Shown: positions 49,255-58,047 of the stretch, piece by piece
Layout: each line of letters starts with the position of its first letter
Position numbering within the stretch: the first letter of the stretch is position 1
NCBI GenBank assembly: GCA_022822865.1
Contig: JAJDYJ010000047.1
Span: forward strand, 1 to 64,000
DNA: 64,000 nt
Direction of reading: 5' to 3'
Source of the DNA: Pseudomonadales bacterium
GTDB lineage: Bacteria > Pseudomonadota > Gammaproteobacteria > Pseudomonadales > Pseudohongiellaceae
Program-made: the position numbers and the translations under genes
The notes under the pieces: generated by a model
Databases searched by the model: none
What the model saw: the letters and a program-made list of their open reading frames with translations, nothing else
What the model was told of the DNA's origin: nothing

Positions 49255-50526
49255 GTGGAACAGGAAACCATCGCCATCCATGGCGGATACGAAACGGACA
49301 CGAATACCAAGGCGGTTGCCGTACCGATATTCCAGACCGTGGCCTATGAATTCGACGACGCGCAGCATGGCGCGGACCTGTTCGATCTCGCCGTTCCGGG
49401 CAATATCTACACGCGCATCATGAACCCCACCAATGCGGTGCTGGAAGCGCGCATGGCGGCAATGGAGGGCGGCCTGGCGGGGCTTGCCGTGAGCTCGGGA
49501 ATGGCGGCCATCAACTACGCGATCCTGACCCTGGCCAGCGCCGGCAACAACATCATCACGGTTCCGCAACTGTATGGCGGAACCTACACGCTTTTCGCCC
49601 ACATGCTGCCCAGCCAGGGCATCGAAGTGCGCTTCGCGGAAGACGACACGGCCGCCGCGCTGGAAAAACTCATCGACGAAAATACCCGCGCCATATATTG
49701 CGAAACCATCGGCAATCCGGCCGGGAACATCATCGATCTGGAACCGATCTGCGAAATGGCGCGCCGGCATGGCGTCGTGGTGATCGTCGACAATACCGTG
49801 CCGACCCCCGTGCTTTGCAGACCCATAGAATACGGCGCGGACATCGTCGTGCACTCGCTGACGAAGTACGTTGGCGGTCATGGCACGTCGATCGGCGGCG
49901 TGATCGTCGATTCCGGAAAGTTTCCCTGGGCCGAGCACGCCGTGCGCTATCCCGAGTTGAACAATCCCGAACCGTCATATCACGGGATCGTCTACACCGA
50001 AGCGCTGGCCGAAGCCGCGTTCATCGGCAGGGCGCGGACCGTTCCGCTTCGAAACACCGGTTCGGCTCTTTCGCCCCTGAATGCGTTTCTCATCCTGCAA
50101 GGGCTGGAAACGCTCAACCTGCGGATGGAACGGCATTGCGAGAACGCCATGGCCGTCGCCGAATATCTTTCCTCGCACGACAAGGTGGAATGGGTCAGTT
50201 TCGCGGGACTTCCCGCCGACCCGGGCTACGCACTCGCGCAAAAGTATTGTGGCGGCACGCCCGCTTCGTTGCTTACGTTCGGCGTACATGGCGGATTCGA
50301 GGCCGGCGTTCGATTTTACGACGCGCTGAAGATGATCAAACGGCTGGTGAATATCGGCGACGCCAAGACGCTGTCCTGTCATCCGGCGTCGACCACGCAT
50401 CGCCAGTTGACCGAAGAAGAGCAATTGTCGGCGGGCGTGCGTCCGGAAATGATCCGGCTGTGCATCGGCATCGAGCACATCAACGATATCAGGGCCGATA
50501 TCGAGCAGGCTCTGGCGGCGGCTTAA
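49255..50526 (+). CDS. metY: O-acetylhomoserine / O-acetylserine sulfhydrylase-like PLP enzyme
   Basis: 423 aa from a GTG start, with GAGGAG 7 bases before it. Cys/Met-metabolism PLP family: the N-terminal TKAVAVPIFQTVAYEFDDAQHGADLFDL, the PLP Lys in VVHSLTKYVGGHGTSIGG, and a C-terminal SCHPASTTHRQLTEEE, which is typical of O-acetylhomoserine sulfhydrylases. Makes homocysteine from O-acetylhomoserine and sulfide. The start codon lies in a short divergent region shared with the NHL gene. Confidence 0.88.
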   Translation: MEQETIAIHGGYETDTNTKAVAVPIFQTVAYEFDDAQHGADLFDLAVPGNIYTRIMNPTNAVLEARMAAMEGGLAGLAVSSGMAAINYAILTLASAGNNIITVPQLYGGTYTLFAHMLPSQGIEVRFAEDDTAAALEKLIDENTRAIYCETIGNPAGNIIDLEPICEMARRHGVVVIVDNTVPTPVLCRPIEYGADIVVHSLTKYVGGHGTSIGGVIVDSGKFPWAEHAVRYPELNNPEPSYHGIVYTEALAEAAFIGRARTVPLRNTGSALSPLNAFLILQGLETLNLRMERHCENAMAVAEYLSSHDKVEWVSFAGLPADPGYALAQKYCGGTPASLLTFGVHGGFEAGVRFYDALKMIKRLVNIGDAKTLSCHPASTTHRQLTEEEQLSAGVRPEMIRLCIGIEHINDIRADIEQALAAA

Positions 50527-50614
50527 GGATAGGCATATAGTGTCCCCGAGGCGACCCGACGGTCGCCGGTGGGCAAACACGATCTGCCGGGCCGCTCCCG
50601 GCAAGGAGGCAAGA

Positions 50615-51022
50615 ATGATCAATTCGATCGGGTCGACGCTGTCACGCTATTCGGAGGAACTGCTCAGCGTGCTGCGAATCACCGCCGCGTTCATGTTTCT
50701 GCAGCACGGAACGCAGAAAATGTTCGGCTTTCCCGTCGAGGCGAACGCGCCGTACGAACTGATGACGCTGGTTCCGGGTCTGGCCGGCCTGCTCGAAGTG
50801 GTCGGCGGACTGTTGTTGCTGGTGGGCTTCTTTACGCGTACGACGGCCTTCGTTCTTTCCGGCATGATGGCGGCGGCGTTCTGGATGGCCCATTCCGGCC
50901 CGAATCTTTTCTTGTGGGCCGTGGCGAACAGGGGTGAAGCGGCCGCTCTCTACTGCTTCCTGTTCCTCTATATCGCCGCCGTCGGCGGAGGCAAGTGGAG
51001 CGTTGACTGTTTGCGACGCTGA
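50615..51022 (+). CDS. DoxX-family membrane protein
   Basis: 135 aa from the ATG at 50615, with GGAGG 7 bases before; the track adds 25 residues. Four membrane segments, and the DoxX signature [19 protein letters not shown] then [38 protein letters not shown]. The family is linked to redox and quinone-associated membrane complexes; the specific role is not known. Its stop overlaps the glpK start by one base. Confidence 0.85.
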   Translation: MINSIGSTLSRYSEELLSVLRITAAFMFLQHGTQKMFGFPVEANAPYELMTLVPGLAGLLEVVGGLLLLVGFFTRTTAFVLSGMMAAAFWMAHSGPNLFLWAVANRGEAAALYCFLFLYIAAVGGGKWSVDCLRR

Positions 51023-52503
51023 TGAAGCCCTGTATCCTCGCGATCGACCAGGGCACGTCTTCGAGCCGCGCGCTGGTGTTCGACTCGACCGGAGCGTTAC
51101 GGGGCCTGGGCCAACAGGAGTTTACGCAGCATTTTCCCCGTAACGGCTGGGTCGAACACGACGCGGAGGAAATCTGGCGCACTACCTTGTCGAGTTGCCG
51201 CGCGGCCATGCGCGACGCCGGAATCGACAGCCGGCAACTCGCCTGTATCGGCATCACCAACCAGCGTGAAACGACGGTGTTATGGGATCGCGCCAGCGGC
51301 GAACCCGTACACAAGGCGATCGTCTGGCAGGACCGGCGGACCGCCGACCACTGCCGCGAGTTGAAGCGGAAACGCGTCGACGAGTCCGAATTGCAACGCA
51401 AGACCGGGCTGTTGCTCGATCCGTACTTTTCCGCCACGAAATTGCAATGGCTGCTGAACGAGGTCCCCGGCCTGCGCGAACGCGCCGAACGGGGCGAACT
51501 CGCCGCCGGCACGGTGGACAGTTTCCTGTTGTGGAAACTGACCGGCGGGCGCAGCCACTATACCGACGCGAGCAATGCCTCGCGCACGATGCTGTTCAAC
51601 CTGGAATCACAGGATTGGGATTCCGACCTGCTCGAGCTGTTCGAAGTGCCGCGGCAGGTGCTGCCCGAAGTACTCGACAGCGCCGCCGACTACGGCGTAA
51701 GCGAGCCGGAACTGCTCGGCGGCGCCGTGCCGGTGACCGGGGTTCTCGGCGACCAGCAGGCCGCGGCTTTCGGCCAATGCTGTTTCAGCGCCGGCGCGGC
51801 CAAGAGCACTTACGGCACGGGCTGTTTTCTGTTGATGCATACCGGCGAGACGCCGGTTTACTCGCGCAACCGGCTTTTGACCACGGTGGCCTACCGTTTG
51901 GAAGGCAGAACGAGCTACGCCGTCGAAGGCAGCATCTTCATGGCCGGCGCGACCATGCAATGGCTGCGCGACAAGTTGCATCTGATAACCGACTCCTCCG
52001 AATCCGAACGATTGGCCGAGGCCTGCGCCGAAGATTCCGGGGTTTATCTGGTGCCCGCTTTCACCGGCCTGGGCGCGCCGTACTGGGACCCGGACGCCCG
52101 CGGCGCGATCTACGGCCTGACCCGCGACAGCGGCATCGCCGAAATCGTCACCGCGGCCCTGCTTTCGGTCTGTTACCAGACACGCGACCTGACCGGCGCC
52201 ATCGCCGCCGACGGCGTTGACCTGAACCTCCTGCGCGTCGACGGCGGCATGGTCGCCAACGACTTCTTCCTGCAAAATCTCGCCGATATCCTCGCCTGCC
52301 AGGTGCACAGGCCGGTAGTCGCCGAGACCACGGCGCTGGGCGCCGCATACGTGGCAGGCTTGCAGGCCGGCGTGTTCTCTTCGCTCGACGCCGTATCCGG
52401 CCTCTGGCAGCTCGACCGGGAATTCAATCCCGAACGCGATGCGGCGTGGCGCGAAAAGAGATACGCCGGCTGGCAGGATGCCGTGCGGCGCACCGTAAGC
52501 TGA
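51022..52503 (+). CDS. glpK: Glycerol kinase
   Basis: 493 aa, normal length. Phosphorylates glycerol to glycerol-3-phosphate with ATP. Family marks: [21 protein letters not shown] at the start, [46 protein letters not shown], and the FGGY C-terminal motif region ([21 protein letters not shown]). Ten bases before the histidine phosphatase gene; a glycerol importer or glpD is not in the window. Confidence 0.95.
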   Translation: MKPCILAIDQGTSSSRALVFDSTGALRGLGQQEFTQHFPRNGWVEHDAEEIWRTTLSSCRAAMRDAGIDSRQLACIGITNQRETTVLWDRASGEPVHKAIVWQDRRTADHCRELKRKRVDESELQRKTGLLLDPYFSATKLQWLLNEVPGLRERAERGELAAGTVDSFLLWKLTGGRSHYTDASNASRTMLFNLESQDWDSDLLELFEVPRQVLPEVLDSAADYGVSEPELLGGAVPVTGVLGDQQAAAFGQCCFSAGAAKSTYGTGCFLLMHTGETPVYSRNRLLTTVAYRLEGRTSYAVEGSIFMAGATMQWLRDKLHLITDSSESERLAEACAEDSGVYLVPAFTGLGAPYWDPDARGAIYGLTRDSGIAEIVTAALLSVCYQTRDLTGAIAADGVDLNLLRVDGGMVANDFFLQNLADILACQVHRPVVAETTALGAAYVAGLQAGVFSSLDAVSGLWQLDREFNPERDAAWREKRYAGWQDAVRRTVS

Positions 52504-52512
52504 GGCGCTCGC

Positions 52513-53142
52513 ATGGAACTGCATCTGATCCGGCACGGCGAAACCCAGTGGAACCGCGACCAGCGCGTCCAGGGCCAATGCAATGTCGGACTGAACGAGA
52601 CCGGCAACAGGCAATCGGCCGAACTCGGCGAGCGGCTGCGGGACACCCGTTTCGACGCCATCTACAGCAGCAGTTCCCTGCGTACCCGGGAAACGGCCTG
52701 GCTGGCTTTTCCCGACCGCCACGAGGACATCGTCTTTCTCGACAGCCTGCGCGAGATCGACCTCGGGCCCTGGGAAGGCCGGCTGCACGCGGAAATCGCC
52801 GTAGACGACCCGGAGTCGCAACATCATTTCTGGCACATGCCTCATCTGTTCGAGGTGGAAGGCGCCGAGACCTTCTTCGAGTTGCAGGAGCGGGCGATGC
52901 AGGCGATCCGCGGCATATTGCGCAAGCATTTCGGGCAGCGCGTGGCCGTGGTCAGTCATGGCGCGCTGATCAAGTCGGTGTTGTGCCACATGGAAGAATT
53001 GCCGATGCGCGACCTCTGGTCCTGGCAGCCCATGCACAATTGCGCGCACAACATCGTGCGCCTGGAACGCGACGGCGCCGCCGAGATCCTGCAATACGCC
53101 GACCAGCCTTTCGCCCATGTCAAAGGGGTGCGTGTTGTCTAG
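52513..53142 (+). CDS. Histidine phosphatase-family protein (phosphoglycerate mutase-like)
   Basis: 209 aa. The catalytic His lies in LIRHGETQWNRDQRVQGQ at residues 4-21, the partner arginines follow (SSSLRTRETA), and the second His is in VAVVSHGALIKSVL near 155. Removes phosphate from a small metabolite; members of this size include GpmB/CobC-like enzymes, and no cobalamin genes are nearby. Its 3' end overlaps the lspA ORF by 26 bases. Confidence 0.87.
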   Translation: MELHLIRHGETQWNRDQRVQGQCNVGLNETGNRQSAELGERLRDTRFDAIYSSSSLRTRETAWLAFPDRHEDIVFLDSLREIDLGPWEGRLHAEIAVDDPESQHHFWHMPHLFEVEGAETFFELQERAMQAIRGILRKHFGQRVAVVSHGALIKSVLCHMEELPMRDLWSWQPMHNCAHNIVRLERDGAAEILQYADQPFAHVKGVRVV

Positions 53143-53635
53143 CGCCCGGCAGCGGAAAAGCGTCAGTTTCCTGTATTTCTGCGCGATCGCCGCTTTCGCC
53201 CTGGCCTGCTCGCAGGCCGCGGGCTGGTGGGTCAATTTCAACATTCCCGTGAATGGCACGCTGGAATGGAACGGATTCATCCATTTCACCCATATCCGCA
53301 ACTACGGCGGCATCTTCGGCCTGATGCAGGGCCAGGGCTGGCTGTTCGGCCTGCTCAGCGTCGGTCTGCTCGGCGGCATCGTCGTCTGGTTGTGGCTGGG
53401 AACCGGCGTATCCCGCTTCGAATTCTGCTGTTTCGGCTTCATCGCCGGCGGCGGATTGAGCAATGTGATCGACCGGCAGATTCACGGCGGCGTGATCGAT
53501 TACATCAACTTGCAGCACATTCCATACTGGAATTACATCTTCAATCTCGCCGACGTCATGATCCACGTCGGCATCTGGCCGATGATCCTCTACGGACTGC
53601 TGGCGCGAAAACCCGGAAGGTATTCCCACTCATGA
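53117..53635 (+). CDS. lspA: Lipoprotein signal peptidase (signal peptidase II)
   Basis: 172 aa with four membrane segments. The conserved aspartates are present in SNVIDRQIHGGVIDYI and FNLADVMIHVG, with the upstream NYGGIFGL motif. Cuts signal peptides from prolipoproteins such as the one at 24985. The first residues (MSKGCVLSSARQRKSVSF) overlap the preceding gene; a GTG 9 codons downstream is less likely. Stop overlaps the next gene as ATGA. Found apart from its usual ileS neighbour. Confidence 0.92.
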   Translation: MSKGCVLSSARQRKSVSFLYFCAIAAFALACSQAAGWWVNFNIPVNGTLEWNGFIHFTHIRNYGGIFGLMQGQGWLFGLLSVGLLGGIVVWLWLGTGVSRFEFCCFGFIAGGGLSNVIDRQIHGGVIDYINLQHIPYWNYIFNLADVMIHVGIWPMILYGLLARKPGRYSHS

Positions 53636-54564
53636 GCATTGACCGACTCGACGGAGTACTCGCTCCGGTCGTCACGCCCTTTGACGAGAATCTGGCGCCG
53701 GACACCGCGCGCTTCACCGCCCTCTGCCGCTGGCTGCTCGGCCAGGGCGTGAAACTGGCGGTTTTCGGCACCACCAGCGAGGCCAATTCACTCTCGCTGG
53801 CGGAAAAGTCCGCGTTGCTCGAGCATTTGCTCGACTCGGGAGCCGACCCTGACAGCATCATGCCCGGCACAGGGCTCTGTTCGCTGAGCGAAACCGTGGA
53901 ACTCACTGCCCGGGCAGCGGCGCTCGGCTGCCCGAGAGTGCTGCTACTGCCGCCCTTCTACTACAAGAACCTGAGCGACGACGGGCTGTTCGGCTACGCC
54001 GCCGAGCTTATCGAGCGCGCGGGGAATGAGAACTTGCAGATTTACCTGTATCACTTCCCCGCCATGTCGCAAACGCCCTGGCCCATGGACGTGATCGACC
54101 GCCTCGTGAAGAGCTACCCGGCAAACATTGCCGGCATCAAGGACAGTTCCGGCGATTGGGAAGAAACCAGAGCCTTCATCAATGCCGGCTGGCCCGGCTT
54201 CCGGGTTTTTTGCGGCTCCGAACGTTTCCTGCTGCAAACCATGCGTGCCGGCGGCGCGGGCTGCATCTCGGCCACCGCCAATATCAACCCGGCCGCCATC
54301 GCCGCGCTTTGCGCCCACTGGCGCAACGACGACGCCGATCAGCAGCAAGCCGAACTGATCCGAATCCGCGAACTGTTCGAAACCGCCCCCATGGTCGCCG
54401 CGGTCAAGGCCGCCATAGCCATCTGCAGCGGCGACGCCGCCTGGTCTCGCCCCCGCCCGCCGCTGATGCCGCTGTCCCGCGAACAATATGAAGCATTGCG
54501 CGCCGGACTGACGGCGGCCGGCCTCGAAATGCCGGGTATCGGCGGCGTTTGTAGCGATTTGTAG
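53632..54564 (+). CDS. Dihydrodipicolinate synthase-family (DapA-like) aldolase/lyase
   Basis: 310 aa from the ATG at 53632 overlapping the lspA stop; the track's upstream extension is a shadow of lspA. TIM-barrel class I aldolase family: VLAPVVTPFDENLAPD, GTTSEANSLSLAEK, the catalytic Tyr in IYLYHFPAMS, and the Schiff-base Lys in NIAGIKDSSGDW. The EANS form (in place of the usual GE) suggests a relative such as a keto-sugar or N-acetylneuraminate-type lyase rather than true DapA. Substrate unknown. Confidence 0.82.
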   Translation: MSIDRLDGVLAPVVTPFDENLAPDTARFTALCRWLLGQGVKLAVFGTTSEANSLSLAEKSALLEHLLDSGADPDSIMPGTGLCSLSETVELTARAAALGCPRVLLLPPFYYKNLSDDGLFGYAAELIERAGNENLQIYLYHFPAMSQTPWPMDVIDRLVKSYPANIAGIKDSSGDWEETRAFINAGWPGFRVFCGSERFLLQTMRAGGAGCISATANINPAAIAALCAHWRNDDADQQQAELIRIRELFETAPMVAAVKAAIAICSGDAAWSRPRPPLMPLSREQYEALRAGLTAAGLEMPGIGGVCSDL

Positions 54565-54678
54565 CAAGTGCCGCCTGAGTGCGTCTAACGCTTTTCCCGC
54601 TCTCGACAAGCCCTGGCCCTTGGGGTAACTTCCGGCGTTGATCTACCGGCAAGTACATTGAATTCTGCGAGGCTGATA

Positions 54679-56682
54679 ATGAAAAAATCTCCTGCAATCT
54701 ACCGCTCCGGAAGCAAGTCGCGAAGCGCCGCCCTGCTGGCGGCCGGACTGGCGTTCTGCGCGGGATCCCTGTTTGCCCAGGAAACTGTAGAGTGGATGAC
54801 CCTGGGCAATGATTTCGCCAACACCCGATATTCCGAATCGACCCAGATCACCGCGGATAACTTTGACCAACTCGAAGTCGCCTGGGTCTGGGACGGCGCC
54901 AGCATGGGCGCGGTCAGCGGGCGTTCGACACCCAGCTACATCGATGGCGTCCTGTATACCGTCGCCGGCTACCGGCGGCATGTCGTCGCCATCGATCCGG
55001 CCAGCGGGGAAACGCTCTGGAGCTATCGGCTGCCGCATACCCGGCGCTGGGAATATTCCATGCGAGCCGATTACGGCAAGGGCGTCGGCTATGACGTAGT
55101 CGACGGCCGCGGCGTCATCTACATTGCCACGCCGGGCTTCTTTCTGGTCGCGCTTGACGCCGAAACCGGCGCGCCGCTCGAAGGATTCGGCAGCCCGGTG
55201 CCCGTCGACGGTTTTCCGCAAACCGGCGTTGTGGACATGCTGGCCGATCTGGGCCATCCCTACGATCCATACGAGGGCATTCCGCTGGAAACCGGCTACA
55301 TCACCTCGTCCTCGCCGCCCATGGTGATCAACGACACCGTCGTGGTCGGCAACTCGGCCGAACAGGGCTATAACCAGGCGCGCATCGAAAACGTGCCCGG
55401 CGACATCCTCGGCTACGACAAGACCACCGGCGATTTCAAGTGGAAATTCAACGTGATTCCCCGGCCCGGCGAATACGGCCACGAAACCTGGGAAAACGAC
55501 GCCTGGCAATGGACCGGCGATGTCTCTTCCTGGGCGCCGGTCTCCGCCGACGTGGAAAACAACATCGTTTACATTCCGACCAATGGCGCCACCATCGACT
55601 ATTATGGCGGCTTCCGTCCGGGCGACAATCTCTACGGCACGAGCCTGATCGCGCTCGATGCCGGCACCGGCGAGCGGGTCTGGCATTACCAGACGGTCAA
55701 GCACGACATCTGGAACTACGACAATCCCCAGGCGCCGGTCCTGCTCGATCTGAATGTCGACGGGCAGCCGGTTCCGGCGGTCATGCAGGTCACCAAGCAA
55801 AGCTTCGTCTACGCCTTCAACCGCCTCACCGGCGAACCGCTGTGGCCGTTCGAAGAACGCGAAGTGCCGGCGTCCATCGTTCCCGGCGAAGTGCTGTCTC
55901 CGACCCAGCCATTCCCGACCCGGCCCGCGCCGTTCGACATGCAAGGCGTCTCCATCGACGATCTGGTCGATTTCACGCCGGAACTGCGACAGCAAGCGAT
56001 CGCCGCCATGGCAGATTACGAAATGGGCCCGCTGTTCAATCCGCCGATCCATCGCGACAATCCGCTCGGCAAGCGCGCCTCGCTGATTTGCCCGGGCGGC
56101 GGCGGCGGGGCCAATATCACCTCGCCCTCGGTGGCCGATCCGAATACCGGATACCTGTTTATCTCCTCGCAGAAGGCCTGTAGCCCGGTCCAGCTCGTAC
56201 CGGGTGAGGAAGCCGACCTGCAATACGAGGAGCCGACCGGCACGACCTTCGCGCAATACGCCGACGGCCCCGGCGGCGGCGCCCCGCGGCATCCGGCCAA
56301 CATTCCGCTGTACAAGCCGCCTTACAGCCGCATCACCGCCATCGACATGAACACCGGCGAGCACGCCTGGATGATCCCGGCCGGCGGAACGCCGAGCCGC
56401 GTGCTGAACAACCCGGCGATGGAAGGACTCGATATCGGCAACACCGGCTCGGGCAATCTCGTGCCGATGACGATCACGCCCAACATGCTGGTGTACTCCG
56501 ACGTCAACAGCGAGGACCAGGTCATGTTGTACGCGGTGGACAAGACTACCGGCGAAACAATGGCCGAAGTCGAAGTCCCCGAGCGCAGCCGCTACGGCAT
56601 GAGCACCTGGACCCACGAAGGCCGCCAGTACATCATCCTGCAAACCGGCCCCCGCCTGACCGCAATGGCGCTGCCGGAGTAG
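54679..56682 (+). CDS. Secreted PQQ-dependent dehydrogenase (quinoprotein)
   Basis: 667 aa from the ATG at 54679 (MKKSPAIYRSGSKSRSAALLAAGLAFCAGSLFAQ), with a signal peptide. The eight-bladed propeller repeats have Trp-docking ends, for example DNFDQLEVAWVWDG, YRRHVVAIDPASGETLWSYRLP, FVYAFNRLTGEPLWPFEERE and RITAIDMNTGEHAWMIPAGG. No C-terminal haem domain, so it needs a separate cytochrome. Oxidises an alcohol, sugar or similar compound in the periplasm; PQQ synthesis genes are not in the window. A stem-loop follows the stop. Confidence 0.85.
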   Translation: MKKSPAIYRSGSKSRSAALLAAGLAFCAGSLFAQETVEWMTLGNDFANTRYSESTQITADNFDQLEVAWVWDGASMGAVSGRSTPSYIDGVLYTVAGYRRHVVAIDPASGETLWSYRLPHTRRWEYSMRADYGKGVGYDVVDGRGVIYIATPGFFLVALDAETGAPLEGFGSPVPVDGFPQTGVVDMLADLGHPYDPYEGIPLETGYITSSSPPMVINDTVVVGNSAEQGYNQARIENVPGDILGYDKTTGDFKWKFNVIPRPGEYGHETWENDAWQWTGDVSSWAPVSADVENNIVYIPTNGATIDYYGGFRPGDNLYGTSLIALDAGTGERVWHYQTVKHDIWNYDNPQAPVLLDLNVDGQPVPAVMQVTKQSFVYAFNRLTGEPLWPFEEREVPASIVPGEVLSPTQPFPTRPAPFDMQGVSIDDLVDFTPELRQQAIAAMADYEMGPLFNPPIHRDNPLGKRASLICPGGGGGANITSPSVADPNTGYLFISSQKACSPVQLVPGEEADLQYEEPTGTTFAQYADGPGGGAPRHPANIPLYKPPYSRITAIDMNTGEHAWMIPAGGTPSRVLNNPAMEGLDIGNTGSGNLVPMTITPNMLVYSDVNSEDQVMLYAVDKTTGETMAEVEVPERSRYGMSTWTHEGRQYIILQTGPRLTAMALPE

Positions 56683-56690
56683 CAAACCCG

Positions 56691-56730
56691 ATCCGGCTAT
56701 GTTTCCACATTCGGGGAAACATCGCCGGAT
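56691..56730. terminator. Long stem-loop after the PQQ dehydrogenase gene
   Basis: ATCCGGC (56691-56697) and GCCGGAT (56724-56730) enclose ATGTTTCC (56699-56706) and GGAAACAT (56715-56722), with one mismatch between the two stems and an 8-base loop. It starts 9 bases after the stop. No T-run follows, so it may end transcription weakly or shield the 3' end. Confidence 0.55.
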
Positions 56731-56819
56731 TACCCAATCTGCTAATGACGTTCCGCATGACTCAATCTGAATTAACGCGCCCGCGCGGCATAGGGATTGT
56801 TCCAAATATCGCTATATAA

Positions 56820-56848
56820 GTTGGCGTTTTTACGGTAATATCGCCAAC
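56820..56848. promoter_or_regulatory. Palindrome abutting the AAA/DUF4143 gene start
   Basis: GTTGGCG (56820-56826) and CGCCAAC (56842-56848) form a perfect 7-bp inverted repeat ending two bases before the ATG at 56850, with an AT-rich centre. TATATA (56813-56818) just before could be a -10. A protein bound here, or the RNA stem, could block translation or transcription. Confidence 0.45.
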
Positions 56849-56849
56849 T

Positions 56850-58001
56850 ATGTTTACAAGATTACTGCCCAGCCCTGATCGATCGGTTCTGTTGTTCGGT
56901 CCTCGTGGAACCGGGAAATCAACCTGGATTCGCGAACGCTTCCCTCACGCCGCCACCTACGACTTGCTGGACACCCGCGAGGCATTGCGTCTGCGTAAAG
57001 ACCCGCAAGCGCTATACCGGGAAGCTTCGATCTTGCCGGCCGATAGCTGGGTGGTCATTGACGAAGTGCAGAAGGCGCCCGAGTTGCTCAATGAGGTTCA
57101 TCGCCTGATCGAGTCGCACAATTTGCGATTTGTATTATCCGGCTCAAGCGCCCGCAAATTGCGGCGGGGCAAAGACGTCAATCTGCTCGCCGGGCGGGCC
57201 GCCACGGTCTCGCTTTTTCCCCTGGTGTCTCCCGAACTTGAATCTAAACTCGACTTCGAGAAGATTTTACGCTTTGGCACATTGCCTCTGGCGATTACCC
57301 GGGACGACCCGCAGGAATATCTGCGCGCATACGCCGAAACCTATCTCGTGCAGGAAATCCAGGCCGAAGCATTGACGCGCAACGTGGGCGCATTCGCGCG
57401 TTTTCTTGAAATCGCCGCGCGCCAGAATGCCCAGGTGACGAATTTCACCGGCATCGCCCGTGATGCGGCAATCAGTCGCCAGACCGTCCAGAACCATTTC
57501 GAGATTCTCATCGATACCCTGCTCGGATTCTGGTTGCCCGCCTGGAAACTGAAGTCCTCGAACAAACAGGTTTCACATAGCAAGTTCTATTTCTTCGATC
57601 CCGGCTTAGCCCGGGCGCTGACCGGCAGGCTGCCTTATCCGCCTGCCGCGGAAGAATCAGGCGCATTGCTGGAAACCTTCGTGCTCGGCGAGTTGCGGGC
57701 GCACGTGAGCTATACCGGCAAACATTATCCGCTACGCTTCTGGCGCAATTACGACGGAGCCGAAGTAGACCTGATCTGCGAGACGGCGAACGGTTTCGCA
57801 GCGGTGGAAATCAAGGCTTCCACCCGCTGGGATAAGAGTTTCAATCGCGGTCTGCGCCGGATACGGGAGGAATTGGGCGTGGAAGATGTACATTGTTACG
57901 GAGTTTACTTAGGCGAACGCCAGATGCTGTGGGATGATATCCGCGTCCTGCCGGTGGCCGATTTTCTGCGGCAATTGTGGGATGGTGACATTTTGCCGTG
58001 A
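56850..58001 (+). CDS. AAA ATPase with C-terminal DUF4143 (nuclease-fold) domain
   Basis: 383 aa. Walker A GPRGTGKST at residues 18-26, Walker B VVIDEVQKAPEL, sensor-like FVLSGSSARKLRRGKDVNLLAGRA. The C-terminal DUF4143 part has NYDGAEVDLICETANGFAAVEIKAS, which keeps the D...ExK pattern of PD-(D/E)xK nucleases. A widespread stand-alone family often found in variable parts of genomes and thought of as possible toxin or defence proteins; no antitoxin gene is evident. Lies between a PQQ enzyme and a BCCT carrier with which it has no clear link. Confidence 0.85.
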   Translation: MFTRLLPSPDRSVLLFGPRGTGKSTWIRERFPHAATYDLLDTREALRLRKDPQALYREASILPADSWVVIDEVQKAPELLNEVHRLIESHNLRFVLSGSSARKLRRGKDVNLLAGRAATVSLFPLVSPELESKLDFEKILRFGTLPLAITRDDPQEYLRAYAETYLVQEIQAEALTRNVGAFARFLEIAARQNAQVTNFTGIARDAAISRQTVQNHFEILIDTLLGFWLPAWKLKSSNKQVSHSKFYFFDPGLARALTGRLPYPPAAEESGALLETFVLGELRAHVSYTGKHYPLRFWRNYDGAEVDLICETANGFAAVEIKASTRWDKSFNRGLRRIREELGVEDVHCYGVYLGERQMLWDDIRVLPVADFLRQLWDGDILP

Positions 58002-58047
58002 GCGACTCATTGTGAGACTGTCTGGCGAAGTTCCGGAGTACTGAAAA

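Noticed and set aside
54643-56805. 720-aa minus-strand ORF
   Set aside because: It is exactly antisense to the PQQ dehydrogenase, has the Gly/Val/Arg/His-rich look of a high-GC shadow frame, and shows no family motif.
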